64,000 bases of DNA, taken from the NCBI GenBank assembly GCA_010645155.1, contig JAAGOF010000250.1, positions 298,747-362,746 on the forward strand. The letters are read 5' to 3'. Position 1 is the first letter of the stretch. Every line of letters begins with the position of its first letter. The position numbers were made by a program, and so were the translations under genes. The notes beneath the pieces are model-generated. The model ran no database searches and had not been told where the DNA came from. It saw only the letters and a list, made by a program, of their open reading frames with translations. This DNA is from Tigriopus japonicus. Taxonomy: Eukaryota > Arthropoda > Copepoda > Harpacticoida > Harpacticidae. This document shows positions 25,596-36,506 of this stretch, in pieces.

Positions 25596-26125
25596 ATCCC
25601 ATATTGGGTCAAGCTCAATTTGAGGAAGGCAATCCCAAAGGCGACTCCTGTCGTCTCTTCAATCCAACGGAAGATTCTAAAAACTCTAAAAAGATTCTAA
25701 AAAACCCAACCTCTTCAGTCAAACCATTCCTAAATAAATATTATGTACGCAATAATCCTCCTTCTCCAAGTTATTAATTGAATTTGGTTGGATTTTTAAA
25801 TGGCAGATGGAAACATTAAAAAAAGAAAGAAAACTTTGGTTTGTGTCTAGCTGAACGAAGCTGATTTTGTGTTCAATAGATTTCCATTAAATTTTTATTT
25901 CAATTTTTACTCCGTCAACAGACCAGAGAATTGCCCATCCTCCGTTGTTTCAAGTCTTCAATCGAACTTTTATCAAAACTGTGCCTTTGTGATTTTGTTT
26001 TTTTATCACCACATTTGAGAGAGCCACCTTGGCTTAACGAACACTTATAATTATTGCTGGATGCAGCCCAAAAAGGGATAATGTACGATTACTTAGATCG
26101 GACAGGAAGCTGTTAGACAGAATTC
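25596..26125. other. 3' UTR and intergenic stretch
   Basis: Sulfotransferase 3' UTR to about 25755 (poly(A) signal at 25733-25738), then AT-rich DNA without recognised features. Confidence 0.5.
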
Positions 26126-26135
26126 ATCATCACTG

Positions 26136-28919
26136 AAAAATATGGAAAGGGCCCGGAAAAATATTTGGAAAAAGCCGGATACTTAGGAAATATTTTTTTG
26201 ACAAGGCCATTTTTTGGAATTTTTGTCTGTGTGTATCGATTTTCCAAATTTGTTTCTTCTGAAATTGATGCATTTGGCCGTTTTGGGGGGCAAACTTGAC
26301 ATGTAATTGATTTAAACAATCCAATTTTCAATTTGCCTCAATTGTTGCCGCAGTTTTTTTTCGTATTTGACATTATTAATATTATTATTTTTTTGGGGGG
26401 GAGGCGGATTTTTTAATACCGCTACAAGGAATGGGATTCCCTGTAAAGAGAGTAAATGAATTAAAATAGCTTACATAATTAAAGTTTATATTAAAATTTG
26501 ATCTACCAATGAGTTACTGTTGGCAGATCTGCACACCCCTTGAATAGTGGGTTGATCACGAATAGTATTTAAGAATTTGTCCAATTCTGCATTAATTGTT
26601 GTTAGGGGATCAGGCCAACATATTCCCAATGAAGACTGATGGGCAAAAGATTGAACAATGAAAGAGCCCGATTAAGAAGAGAGGAGGTCTTCGTTGTTCA
26701 ACTTAGTCTGGATTCCTTGGGATTTGGTGGTGCTCTCAGAGCACAAGTAAAACCTCTACGATCGCCATAGCTGACCTCAAATCCCGAGTTGGGACAGAGC
26801 CCATGGATGCTCTTGAAAACATACAGTATCCGATACCTTTCATACCTTCTCTGAGTACTATACAACCCTAACTTCTGGAGCCTCTCCCAATACAAGAGCT
26901 CTCTCATTCCTGTGATGTTCCTAGTGAAACATCTTTGGACCTGCTCGACCTTTTGCAAACCTGCCGAACTCATTGGAGCCCAAATGGGGGAAGCATATTC
27001 AAGATGCGGCTGAACAATCGACTTGTACAGAGTTAGCATCGTAATACTATCTCTGGACTTGAAAGTGCGATAGATCCAGCCGCACGTTTGAAATGCCTTC
27101 CCCATTTTCAACTTGATATGCTCATCAAACTTTCCATCATCTTGGACGACAACTCCTAAATCCCTCATGGACGATACCGGCTCAACATCACAACCTCTAT
27201 TGTCTTTGAGAGGAACATCTGATTTTGACGCCCCATACGTCATTGTACGGAATTTCATCCCGTTCAATGCCATGTTACTCTCGTCAACCCAAGAGTAGAC
27301 CTTCTCCAAGTCCTCAACTAAACATTTCGAGTCCTGACCATTCCTTCCACAAACTAATTTTGTGTCATCAGCATATGAAGAAATACTGGCTTTTGTTCTA
27401 AACTTCTGGAGAGGAGTAATGAAGAGAATAAACAGGAGCGGGCCTAAAATTGAACCTTGTGGAACACCTGACTTGACATCACACATGCCACTAAAAGATC
27501 CTTCTACCTTGCCTATTTGCTTCCTATCACTCATGAAACTACCAATCCAAGTCAGGACCTTACCCTGGATCCCAAACTCTTTGAGTTGATCGAGCAAAAG
27601 ACACCTTATCAAAGGCCTTGGCAAAGTCAAGATAGATTATATCAACTGACTCGTGACTTTCAAGCCCCTCAATGATCTGCTCGATATGGTCAACAAATTG
27701 AGTGACTGTGACTGTTCTAAAATGGGCTCGAAACCCATGCTGCCCTGGGGGAATGATATCATGGGCTTCCAGATACTCAACAAGCTTGGACTTCATGATC
27801 TTCTCAAAGATCTTTGCAATGCTGGAGGTCAAAGAAATGGGCCTATAATTACTAGGGAGTGACTTATCTCCGCCCTTAAAAATGGGAACGACATGAGCTA
27901 CTTTTAGAGAGGAGGGAAACTTGCCCTGATCTAAAATGCAACGCATCAAATAGGAGAAAACAGGGGCAAGAATCTGTGAACATTTCATCAGAAACTGAGA
28001 TGTCACACCATCAGGTCCAGGAGAACTCGAGAGCTTTAAGCTCTTGATGGCCTCAAAAGCATCTTGATCTGTAACTACCAGATCCTCCAATCGATTATCC
28101 TGACTGTCAATGCCAGTCTCATCAACAAAATTAGTAGTCATGGCCTGCTTTACCGATCCTTTTCATAATTGAAAATACACTTGAGAACTGATCTCCAAGC
28201 ATATTGGCCATAACCTCACTATCATTGACGGTTTTACCGTCGACCTCAAAAGGTCCTACTGGATGCTTCATTTTTCTCTTTGTGTCTGCAAAAGAGAAAA
28301 ACGTCTTTGGATTAGTCTTGACCTCCTGGATCACTCTACTTTCCTTCTCTAACTGGTCGGAATCAATGGAGGCCCTAATCTTGGATTGGACCACATCCAA
28401 TTTGCTTTGGAGGCTGGCTATAACAAATGGATTTGAAGCAGGTCGAAGTCTATTTGAAATCTGACATCTCCTTTTGAACAACTTCTTTCTATACTTTAGA
28501 ATTCTAGACAATGGCCCCCTTTTGGCGCCGTTTCTGGAATACACAGAGACAAACAAACCTCCTGAAAAATGGAAATCAGCATATTTATGGCGTCATCTAT
28601 GGATGGTTCCTGTCCTGTTTCAGAATGGAAATCAAGTCCAACTCTTCCAATCTTTCAACAATTAGTTTTGATTGTGAATATTTAATCTACAAATGCCATT
28701 TTGTAGAGATTTTGTATTTTGGGTTCATTTTGGAAAGGCTCTATTGAGCATTTCTTTTCCTCAATTTTGCCCAAAATATTTTTTTTGACTAGAATATTTG
28801 ATGAGAAAATATTTATTTTTTTTTCCTTGAAACAGCCAAAATATTAAAAAAATCGAGGAAAAGTGGAGAAACATTTTTAAAATATTTTATAGGTTTAAAA
28901 AAATTATTTCCGGGCCCTA
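26136..28919. mobile_element. Possible DNA-transposon-derived repeat split by a LINE
   Basis: A perfect 10-bp direct repeat ATCATCACTG flanks the segment (26126-26135 and 28920-28929). The right end reads, inverted, TAGGGCCCGGAAATAATT; near the left end is AGGGCCCGGAAAAATATTT, but about 12 bp inside the duplication. The AT-rich flanks of the LINE at 26136-26390 and 28560-28919 would be the two halves of the host element. The offset at the left end makes the call uncertain. Confidence 0.4.
26396..28556 (-). pseudogene. 5'-truncated, frameshifted non-LTR retrotransposon (LINE) reverse transcriptase
   Basis: On the minus strand three overlapping frames (28131-28556, 27560-28141, 26698-27630) together give a reverse transcriptase of Jockey/CR1-like type. 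The motifs in order are SSSPGPDGVTS, NYRPISLTSSIAKIFEK, QHGFR, YLDFAKAFDKV (catalytic Asp), GVPQGSILGPLLF, and YADDTKL (catalytic Asp pair), then the thumb and a C-terminal region ending FEVSYGDRRGF. Frame breaks near 28135 and just after FDKV near 27605 inactivate it. The endonuclease half and first open frame are missing, so the copy is truncated at its 5' end. The 3' UTR ends with a stem-loop (GGGAATCCCATTCC), then GGTATTAAAAAATCCGC and a C-run. This tail is shared with a SINE at 37.65 kb. Confidence 0.92.
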
Positions 28920-28929
28920 ATCATCACTG

Positions 28930-29893
28930 TTGATGACAAATGTTTTCATTTTGAGAGCAAAATAACATCACATGTTCAGACAGGTCAGAGACGAAGGGTC
29001 ACTATTGCACCGTTTTTAGAATTTTTTGTCACTTTTGATGAGGTTTACAATCAATTAGGGTGAAACTCAATACCAAGGTAAAGAGGAATTGTAAAGAACA
29101 GAACTAGTTTCTATTTCTCTTTTAAGTTGTACTTTCCACTAATGTAATGTTGGATGGGAACACCAGCCATCTATCTTGACCAAGACCTGAGATATTGGTC
29201 CAAGGATGGCAAATTCTCAGATTAGACATTTCCAAAAATTATCGTACCGTAATAAGCACACGAAGTGGTTCTGGCAAAAACTCCAAGATCTAGCTCAAAA
29301 GCATTACGGATCAAGTTCTTATCGCAATTAGAAGCGATTTCGCAATCTCAAAGGAAATCATTGCTTTTTGTGAACCGTTCGATTTCTATCCAATCCTAAC
29401 TCAATGGGCCGTTAAACTCCAACTGCGTTTCCAGCCGTGGCACTAAAATATCTCAAAATTAAGACATCTCTGTGAGACAAAAGCTACTCTTCTAACAACC
29501 ATTACCATGTTGACAAACCCTAGCTTGCACTGCGTTTTCCAGCCACTATTCTTCAAGAGTGGATCAACTAACAAGACTTGGAGCAGTAATGAGAACTCTC
29601 GAACTAATTTCCCATCTGCTTGAGTCTAATCTGGTTTTTTTCGAAAAATCCTGATATCCTAGATCATATCCAGCCTGCTTTTAAGGCCGCAATATTTTTG
29701 TTTGCCCCACGCAGCACTGCGACACTTGCTCTTGTGAGACGTGACATCCATCAATTCCTTTTCATATGCTCTATTTCCCAAACACTTGTGCATCCTGTTC
29801 ATTCGTAATCGAAAAATCAAAGAACTGTTCCCGTTCTAACAGTGGAAAAAAATTGGAACAAATGGCACATCGTTCACCTTTCAGTCAGCAAAG
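28930..29893. other. Intergenic stretch, probable promoter of the WSC gene
   Basis: No coding exon or canonical TATA box recognised in this AT-rich segment. Confidence 0.4.
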
Positions 29894-30820
29894 ATGGGCC
29901 TTGGGCAACGATGTGTGATCCTATCGGGATTATTTGTTTCAACCGTTTTCTGTGGCATCTGTGACAACCATCAGAAAGGTGACTTGGTTGGTTGCATTGC
30001 TAGATCTCTAACCAAGTCCAAGGACGATCAATACTTGATTGAGTTCCAAAGCAACGCAAGTATAACGCGTCCAAACGATTGCTTCCAAACGTGCACTCTG
30101 ATCTATCCCGATTCTACCATCGCTCTGTTGAATTGGAACCATCAACGAGGTTTGGACTGTCAATGTGGATCCGCTGCTCACATTGATCCGGATAAAATTG
30201 GACCCGGAGTGTTTTGCAATCAGCACTGTGACCAAGTTGCTTGTGGAGGCCACCATCAGTTCCAAACTGGTCAATCCGAAAGTTATTTTTCAGCTTTCTG
30301 TCTCAAGACCAACAACATGGACGTGATTAAACGTCGCAATGGCACAAATGTCTTATCTAGAGCCAATCAAGCGGGATTCAATGAAACTGATGCTCACAAT
30401 TCCAAAGAAAGTGATGAAGTGCTAGAAAGCTTACGATACATCTGGTTGTCCATAAACAAAACGAATGTCCTGTCCATTGTGATGATTGGTCTTTTGGTGG
30501 TTGTGATCATTCTCGTTCTGATTGTGCTAGTTTGGTTGTACCATTTCATGGAGGCCTTGCACATGCAAAGCCAAGGGTCAGCTTTTTATCGCACTGGATC
30601 CTCACGTCGGACCCCATTAAGTGAAGAGGGCAAAGACCAGGTTTATGGGGCGACCAATCGGGCCTTTGATCCTGAGCCCAACCAAGAGGGCCCTTTCGGC
30701 CTTGAAGGGCCCGAGGAAAGGCAAGACTCAAGGGTTAAGTCGGCGTTTTATGAGGATAGCGCCAGCCAACAAAGTACGGAGACTGAACCTGCCGACGAGG
30801 TCCACGCTAATGGCAAGTAA
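29894..30820 (+). CDS. WSC-domain type I membrane protein, single exon
   Basis: A 308-residue uninterrupted frame. A signal peptide (about 1-20) is followed by a Cys-rich WSC-like domain at about 29-137: GCIARS at the start, then DCFQTC, ALLNW, CQCGS, FCNQHC and ACGGHHQF in the usual order. A linker with N-glycosylation sites leads to a strong transmembrane helix at about 193-217, and an acidic cytoplasmic tail of about 90 residues rich in Glu, Pro and Ser. WSC domains are carbohydrate-binding in fungal stress sensors and occur in animal polycystin and kremen-type proteins; the role here is unknown. AATAAA at 30879 lies 59 bp after the stop. The next gene begins only 65 bp further on, so the two are tightly packed. 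Confidence 0.85.
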   Translation: MGLGQRCVILSGLFVSTVFCGICDNHQKGDLVGCIARSLTKSKDDQYLIEFQSNASITRPNDCFQTCTLIYPDSTIALLNWNHQRGLDCQCGSAAHIDPDKIGPGVFCNQHCDQVACGGHHQFQTGQSESYFSAFCLKTNNMDVIKRRNGTNVLSRANQAGFNETDAHNSKESDEVLESLRYIWLSINKTNVLSIVMIGLLVVVIILVLIVLVWLYHFMEALHMQSQGSAFYRTGSSRRTPLSEEGKDQVYGATNRAFDPEPNQEGPFGLEGPEERQDSRVKSAFYEDSASQQSTETEPADEVHANGK

Positions 30821-30878
30821 TCATCAATTGTACTACATACCGCATGCTCCGTGTGAACAATCTTGACCTGTTATCTTT

Positions 30879-30884
30879 AATAAA
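30879..30884 (+). terminator. Poly(A) signal of the WSC gene
   Basis: AATAAA 59 bp past the stop codon, followed by a GT-rich stretch (TGTGTTTCTGGTGT). Confidence 0.65.
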
Positions 30885-30944
30885 GATTTTGACGTGTGTT
30901 TCTGGTGTCACGTGTATTCATAACGAACAACTTCATAGGTGAAA

Positions 30945-31377
30945 ATGAAGACCCTAACAATATTTAGCTTCGTTTTCGGACTTTTGTTTCTCAATGTTCG
31001 ATGTGAATGGTGTCTTGAAGACCAGATTTGCGTGGAGTTAAATGACCTGGTTATCCGCTTCATCACTTCGTCTGACCCTGAAGATTGTCTGGAACTCTGT
31101 CAAACCTACCAATCAGAAAAGTGCGAATTTTGGACCTGGTGAGTGTTTTTCTTCTTTTTCTTCTTCTTCCGAATGTCTTGTTGATTGTTTTACCATCTTT
31201 TTATCCAATGAAGAGACATGATTGTATACCTTTTGCAGGCATGCGAATTTGAATTTGTGCTCTTTGTTAAGACAATGCCTCGATGTTGTTCCTTGTCCTG
31301 GGCTCGGTGAATGCTTTTCCGGATCATCGTTTTGTCAATTCCGAAACACAACTGTGCAAAAGAAACCACTTGTGTGA
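30945..31377 (+). CDS. Small secreted PAN/apple-like cysteine-rich protein
   Basis: Two exons (30945-31138 and 31239-31377) are joined across a 100-bp GTGAGT...TTGCAG intron that splits a Trp codon; the product is 110 residues. A signal peptide (core LTIFSFVFGLLFLNV) precedes a domain with the pattern SSDPEDCLELCQTYQSEKC, FWTW, then NLCSLLRQC. This is the layout of PAN/apple modules, which bind proteins or carbohydrates. A second cluster CPGLGECFSGSSFC closes the protein. AATAAA at 31469 is a good poly(A) signal. The 5' end lies just past the poly(A) site of the WSC gene on the same strand, so the two might be co-transcribed or the start may follow a short 5' UTR intron (CATAG/GTG). The PAN call rests on Cys spacing and is moderately secure. 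Confidence 0.78.
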
Positions 31378-32478
31378 GTCACTATCTGCTTCCATCAAGT
31401 CCCACTGAGATTGTTAAGGTGTGATGTATGTTCCTGGATGAATCTTTCTTCGAATAGTACCGTTTATAAATAAAATAAAAACGTGTCAAATAAACGTACG
31501 TACAATTGAACAACTCAATCAACTATTCACGTTTTCAATATCATCAGTGTTGGAATTAACATCAAGCACAAATCAATCCGTGTTTTCTTAATAGAAAATT
31601 CACAAATTTCAATGACTTTTCTGACGTTTGTGAAGCTTGTTTGTGGGCCTAAAAAATAGTAAGATAAGCCCATTACTTTTAGACGACTCTCGAGGCTAGA
31701 ATACTCGTAAGGTCTCAAACATCGACGTACAGTATATTTGGTCATTATTTCAATATTTGCTAGCTTAAAAAAGAATACTCATTTGTAATAACTGAATGTC
31801 TATTTCCGACGAACAAGTCAATACTTTTTAACGACATTTACAAAATAGAGCTGGGCTTATACGTATTACAGTGCTATGGTCCGTTGAATGAACTGGCGCG
31901 GATGAAGATAAACATATTTTTGAAAGTATATGTGAAAGTGCGGGTGAGTTATATTTCTGAGTTTTGAAAGTAAGCAAAATTCTAAACTAGAAAAGCTTTG
32001 GCTTTTTTGGCTTAAAGCCAAAACAAATGGATTCTAAGGGTGAGCTTGATAAAAAAAAGTAGTGGTGTTTTCTTCGAAGTAAGTTATTTTCTTTTCATAA
32101 GGGAGAGGAATTATTTTGTTGGTAGTTTTGATTGTAGTCCCCAAAAGCAAAAAGAGATTTACTCAAGGCAATCTAAGTCGTGAAACAGTCTCTCCATTGA
32201 CTTTGATGATGAAATTCTAAAGGGTTTTCGTGCACTTTCAAAGCTAATAATTATGGCATGGGAGTATTATGTAAACAGTTTTACAATTTGAAGATGAGAA
32301 TCGAAATGTGGAAGTCATTCAAGGGCCACGATCAAATATCTATACAGTGTTTGTGCATCATATCTTAGCTGGAAATGAGATTCGACATTTATGTATATAT
32401 TACTAGCAATTGGGATATCACAGAAACGTCCTTGGGACGAGTGCCAGGTAATGTTGGAAGTGTTTTCTGTTTTGCTGT
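31378..32478. other. Intergenic stretch between convergent genes
   Basis: 3' UTR of the PAN-like gene to about 31490, then AT-rich sequence with no recognised gene. Confidence 0.5.
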
Positions 32479-33650
32479 TTAACGCCTCAGGGTGGTCATA
32501 AGCAAGACCATGGAAAATAGTACCAAAGCCAATGAATTGGATAACTTTTCGCCATTATTGTAGTATGCACTGGAGCGTCCTAGGGTGTTGGAATCCAACG
32601 GAGGATAACCATTGGTTTGAAAGCCGTCGTCCGATTTGCAAGGACACTTGCCATAACATAAAGCTCGCTGTAAAAAAATACGTTTTTGCTCAAATATTCC
32701 TAGTCCTTCAAAATTTTGGAATTACATACCACATTGGCTTGGCATTCTGCCAAGCATTCGTTTCCGTATGAATAACCATCTGAGCCACACACCGGGCGAT
32801 AGATCTTGGTGCATGGGCAAGTTGGATCTGTTCGTGGGTTGTTGATGGTATCTCCGGGATTAAAGAAGTCGTTTTGGCCACTGGTACCGCAAGGACATGC
32901 TTGCTGGCAATCCACAATCTACAAATGGAAGATCCGCATTGAATGCTTAAAGATATGGAGAGTTTGGGATTATCGCCACCAGAGGGAGCTGGCTCTCAAC
33001 ATGAAAGCCAAAAAAGCAAGATCCTTCGAGCGGGATAAGTACCATTCTCAGATTAAATCACCTTTGGCCTGGCAAGAATAAAGCGACTTGTTCAAAGCCG
33101 AAATTTAGTTTTGGATTTCTATCAAAATCACAAGACCATAAAAAATAAGGGCGAAGAGCCCCTAACGTTTACTAACAAAACTTGAGACAACAATTAATGA
33201 AAAAGTTTAAGTCTAAAGATATTCTTACCACGCCAGGTTGGCAATCTGCATGACACTTATTGTTGTAGGTGATTCCATTGGTTCCACACACGGGTGCATA
33301 AATCTTGGGACAAACACAAGCTGATGGTGTGGTTTGCATTTGCAAAGTTTGCACAGGGTCGAGAAACTCGACTCGATTTTCGTTCAAGCGTCCGCGACAA
33401 GGACACTCGTCTTCGCAAGCAATATCCTTGAAAATAAAATGAGAATGAAGCCTTCAGATACATCCCAACCGAATTCAATCAATATCCTTACCACATAACT
33501 ACATTCGGCCAAGCATCGATTGGCATAAGTGTGTCCATCCACACCGCAAACTGGCACATGGATCTTAGAGCAAGGACAGAGCTGCTCGTTTTGAGCATCG
33601 ACCAATGTTATGGCAGTCAGAAAAAGGGCTAAGCATTGCAGGATATACAT
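32479..33650 (-). CDS. Three-domain Kazal inhibitor with hydrophobic C-terminal anchor (gene D)
   Basis: Four exons (33492-33650, 33229-33426, 32730-32918, 32479-32667), all joined in phase 0, give 244 residues. A signal peptide ends near VDAQ. Three Kazal domains follow: [24 protein letters not shown] and [12 protein letters not shown], each closed by a C-P-C after the intron. Predicted P1 is Lys in all three, so trypsin-like proteases are the expected targets. The last exon adds a linker and ends in the hydrophobic stretch [18 protein letters not shown]. Such a tail fits a GPI-attachment signal or a C-terminal membrane anchor, unlike the fully secreted genes A-C. As in those genes, introns fall between Cys5 and Cys6. 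Domains 2 and 3 have seven rather than six residues there, both because of a GTG codon before the donor. Confidence 0.92.
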
Positions 33651-35259
33651 GATGGGAGGGACAGGACACTCAGTGTTGGTTCTCTTACAATTTCTTCTCT
33701 CACTTGTCTCAACGGAGTAAGATTCTTGACTGAGCTCAAATCAGATGAAAGCTCCGCTCGACAAAAAAAAAACAGACCCACACGCACAACGTTTTCGACT
33801 CCCTGGAACCTTTTTACGCGTCTGGTTGTTGGTATGTATTTTCGCCGGGATCGATGGAGACTGTTGGATGGAAAGAAGGATGGGTTTCTGCGTCAACGTT
33901 TTCTTTGCTCGATTGTGTGAGTGTGTATGTGTCCGTGACTTGGCATGAACCAACTTTGAGAGGAAGGTTCTAGGTAGGCGGTACCACTGCTTGTGTAGTA
34001 GATGTACTGCCGATGAGTCGGTATAAAAACATAAATACGATTGTTATGGATGTAGGTGGGTGAGCACCAAAAAGGAAACGGGAAAACCTGCCTCGAAAAG
34101 GGATTTCCCGCGATTCATGAAACTCCCCACGCAAGTGTTCAATTCGAAACACACCTTCACTCACTCAGTCACTCATGCCCAAACACAAAGAGATCCTGAT
34201 GATTAAGTCCACTCTCGTTTTGATGTTTTCAGACTAGAAATAACTCAGACCGACGAGAACGTGGACGAAGGGCCAATGGAAGAATTGATGAATTTCTCAT
34301 GTTCTAGACATTGATGAGGTCTCGGGTGTCAAGTCCAGGTAGAGGTGGTAATATTCGACAGAGTCATATTACACTCTGATCATGGATATAGTACGTCCTT
34401 TATGTATGTATATTGGAATGCGGGCTGAGCAATGACATGGCAGTACGGCTGGCTTTTGGCTTTGATTCTCGAGAGCCTCACTCAACAGGATACCTGATCT
34501 GAGTAAGGTAACAAACACACATACACTATATGAAGGTAGGTGTATGAGTATATATTGTACATGGTATCTACGAGTCATTGATGGGAGGAAACAAGTGGTC
34601 TCAGATGATGAACCAGAGAGCTGGAAAATACCTGTTTGAGAAATCCCACCTAAACCGGAATTGAGAGAAAAAATAGAAATGCAAGCGGGCGAACCAGGCA
34701 GTTGCAAAATGTCAAGGGAACACGAGGTAGAAACGAAATGATTCAATGGTAGGCGCGGTATCAATGTGACGGATGGGTGAAATACATGTCACATCTATTG
34801 GCTGCATTTGGGGAAGCATTTTTAATGGTTGCCTGACAAGTAATATACTGGAAGTGGAAAGTGAAGATTTTTTAACTGCAATCTCATTTCCACAAAAAGA
34901 GCATAATACTGTAAGCTAACGATAAATGCAATATTTTACGGGAAATGATTTGAGGGTGCTCATTGGGAACTTGAAAAATCAATCTGCAACCATATCAATT
35001 TAAATAATCACAGACCATTTTTCACAAGCACAGGCTACGTCGGTATCGTGATCGTTCGGGTTGACGGGTGAGGGAGGGTATAGGACTTTGGGGCTTCAAT
35101 CGGGTGCGTGAGTTCGATGCTAATTGCAATCGTCACTAAGATAATCACAGATAAAGAATATCTGGACTTATTTAGATAGATAGAAAAGTCATAGTTAAAA
35201 GGTCATTCAAGTCATGGGTAAATTTAAGTTTTCAAGCCCTGTAAATGACTTGTAAACGA
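33651..35259. other. Intergenic stretch upstream of Kazal gene D
   Basis: Should contain the gene D promoter, though no canonical minus-strand TATA box is seen. A plus-strand TATAAAAA occurs at about 34022 without an evident gene after it. Confidence 0.4.
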
Positions 35260-35300
35260 CGATTGTCGTGATGCATCTTGACGATGCATCACGACTATCG
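35260..35300. repeat. Near-perfect 18-bp-arm hairpin
   Basis: Arms CGATTGTCGTGATGCATC and its complement (one mismatch) surround a 5-nt loop. See the finding for interpretation. Confidence 0.9.
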
Positions 35301-35511
35301 ACTGAGGAAGAAGGGGTTAAGAAAACGATTTAGCGGAAAGCAGGCATGAATTTAAATAGGGTTTAGGTTGTTACGCAATCGTAAATTTAGGCTGGGATAA
35401 CATTTCCTTTTGCATATTTCATTTTCAAAGTTGTGAGTCAAAAGCCTGTGTGTTTTACTTCTGAAGAAAAATGACACAAGTGTTCATCTCAGAAAAAAGT
35501 TAAATCATAAG

Positions 35512-36498
35512 TAGGGCTGAATATTTTAGGTTTTACATAAAAACCTAGGTTTTAACCTAAAACGCCTTTTTTGGGCAATTTTTACCTAAAAATAAGTTTC
35601 CAACCTAAAATTAACTTTTTTCTCGCATTTTTCAGGAAATTTTTACCTAAAACTAAGTTTTCAACCTAAAATTAAATTTTTTCTCACCCTAAAGTCATTT
35701 GACTACGCCCACTTGAAAATTACCCCAGTGTCTTTAAAACAAAAAAAAAGGAAGAAAGTAGAAGAGTGGGAGCCACAATGTTTTTCATCTCATCAACATA
35801 CCGAATTAGCTTTATCAGGTGGTTTCAGGCCGACATACTGCCAATTAAGGGCGCTCACTGTCATTTTTTGAAGTCATATTTTTCTCTCGTCTCGTTTTCA
35901 GTCATTTCATCCCGTTTTTAGGGCGCAAATTTTCAATTTCTTTTTTTAAGTCGAAAATTTTTTAAACTCGTTTTTAGGTCAAAAATTTCTGAACTCGTTT
36001 TAAGGTCAAAATTTTCTGAACTCGTTTTAAGGTAAAATATTTCAGAACTCGTTTTAAGGTCAAAAATTTCTGAACTCGTTTTAAGGTCAAAAATTTTCGA
36101 TCTCCGTGTTTAGGTCGACAATTTTCGGTCTCATTTTAGGTCAAAAATTGCCGATCTCCTTTTTTGGGTCGACAATTTATCTGGGTTTTTTGGTCGCATT
36201 TTTGCCACTTTCTGCCATATTCTACCGCTTAACAAATTTCACTGGCACAAACTTTTCTATACTGGCATTTTCCCCCACTGCCAAATAAAATTTTCATTGC
36301 CTTTGTCTCTGCTCAACTGCTTTTACTCTTGCCAAGAGTAAAGTGCTGAAAAACAATAGATAAAAGGCAAAATTTGGTCTGAAAAGCCACTGTAAAAGGG
36401 GTAATCTATTCAACCTAAAAAAAACCTAAAACGTAGTTTTGGGCAACCTAATTATGTCATAATTTGCCCAAAAAGTTAACCTAAAATATTCAGCCCTA
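35512..36498. mobile_element. hAT-type non-autonomous element, 987 bp
   Basis: Perfect 21-bp terminal inverted repeats begin TAGGGCTGAATATTTTAGG. A perfect 8-bp target duplication ATCATAAG flanks them (35504-35511 and 36499-36506). No transposase frame is present. The left part repeats AACCTAAAA/TTTTAGGTT motifs, and the right part holds a tandem array. The intact TIRs and duplication suggest a fairly recent insertion. Confidence 0.95.
35940..36190. repeat. Tandem array of a 26-27-bp unit
   Basis: About eight imperfect copies of AACTCGTTTTAAGGTCAAAA plus ATTTCTG lie inside the hAT-type element; copies at 35985-36090 are the most alike, and the right-hand ones have diverged. Confidence 0.85.
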
Positions 36499-36506
36499 AT
36501 CATAAG

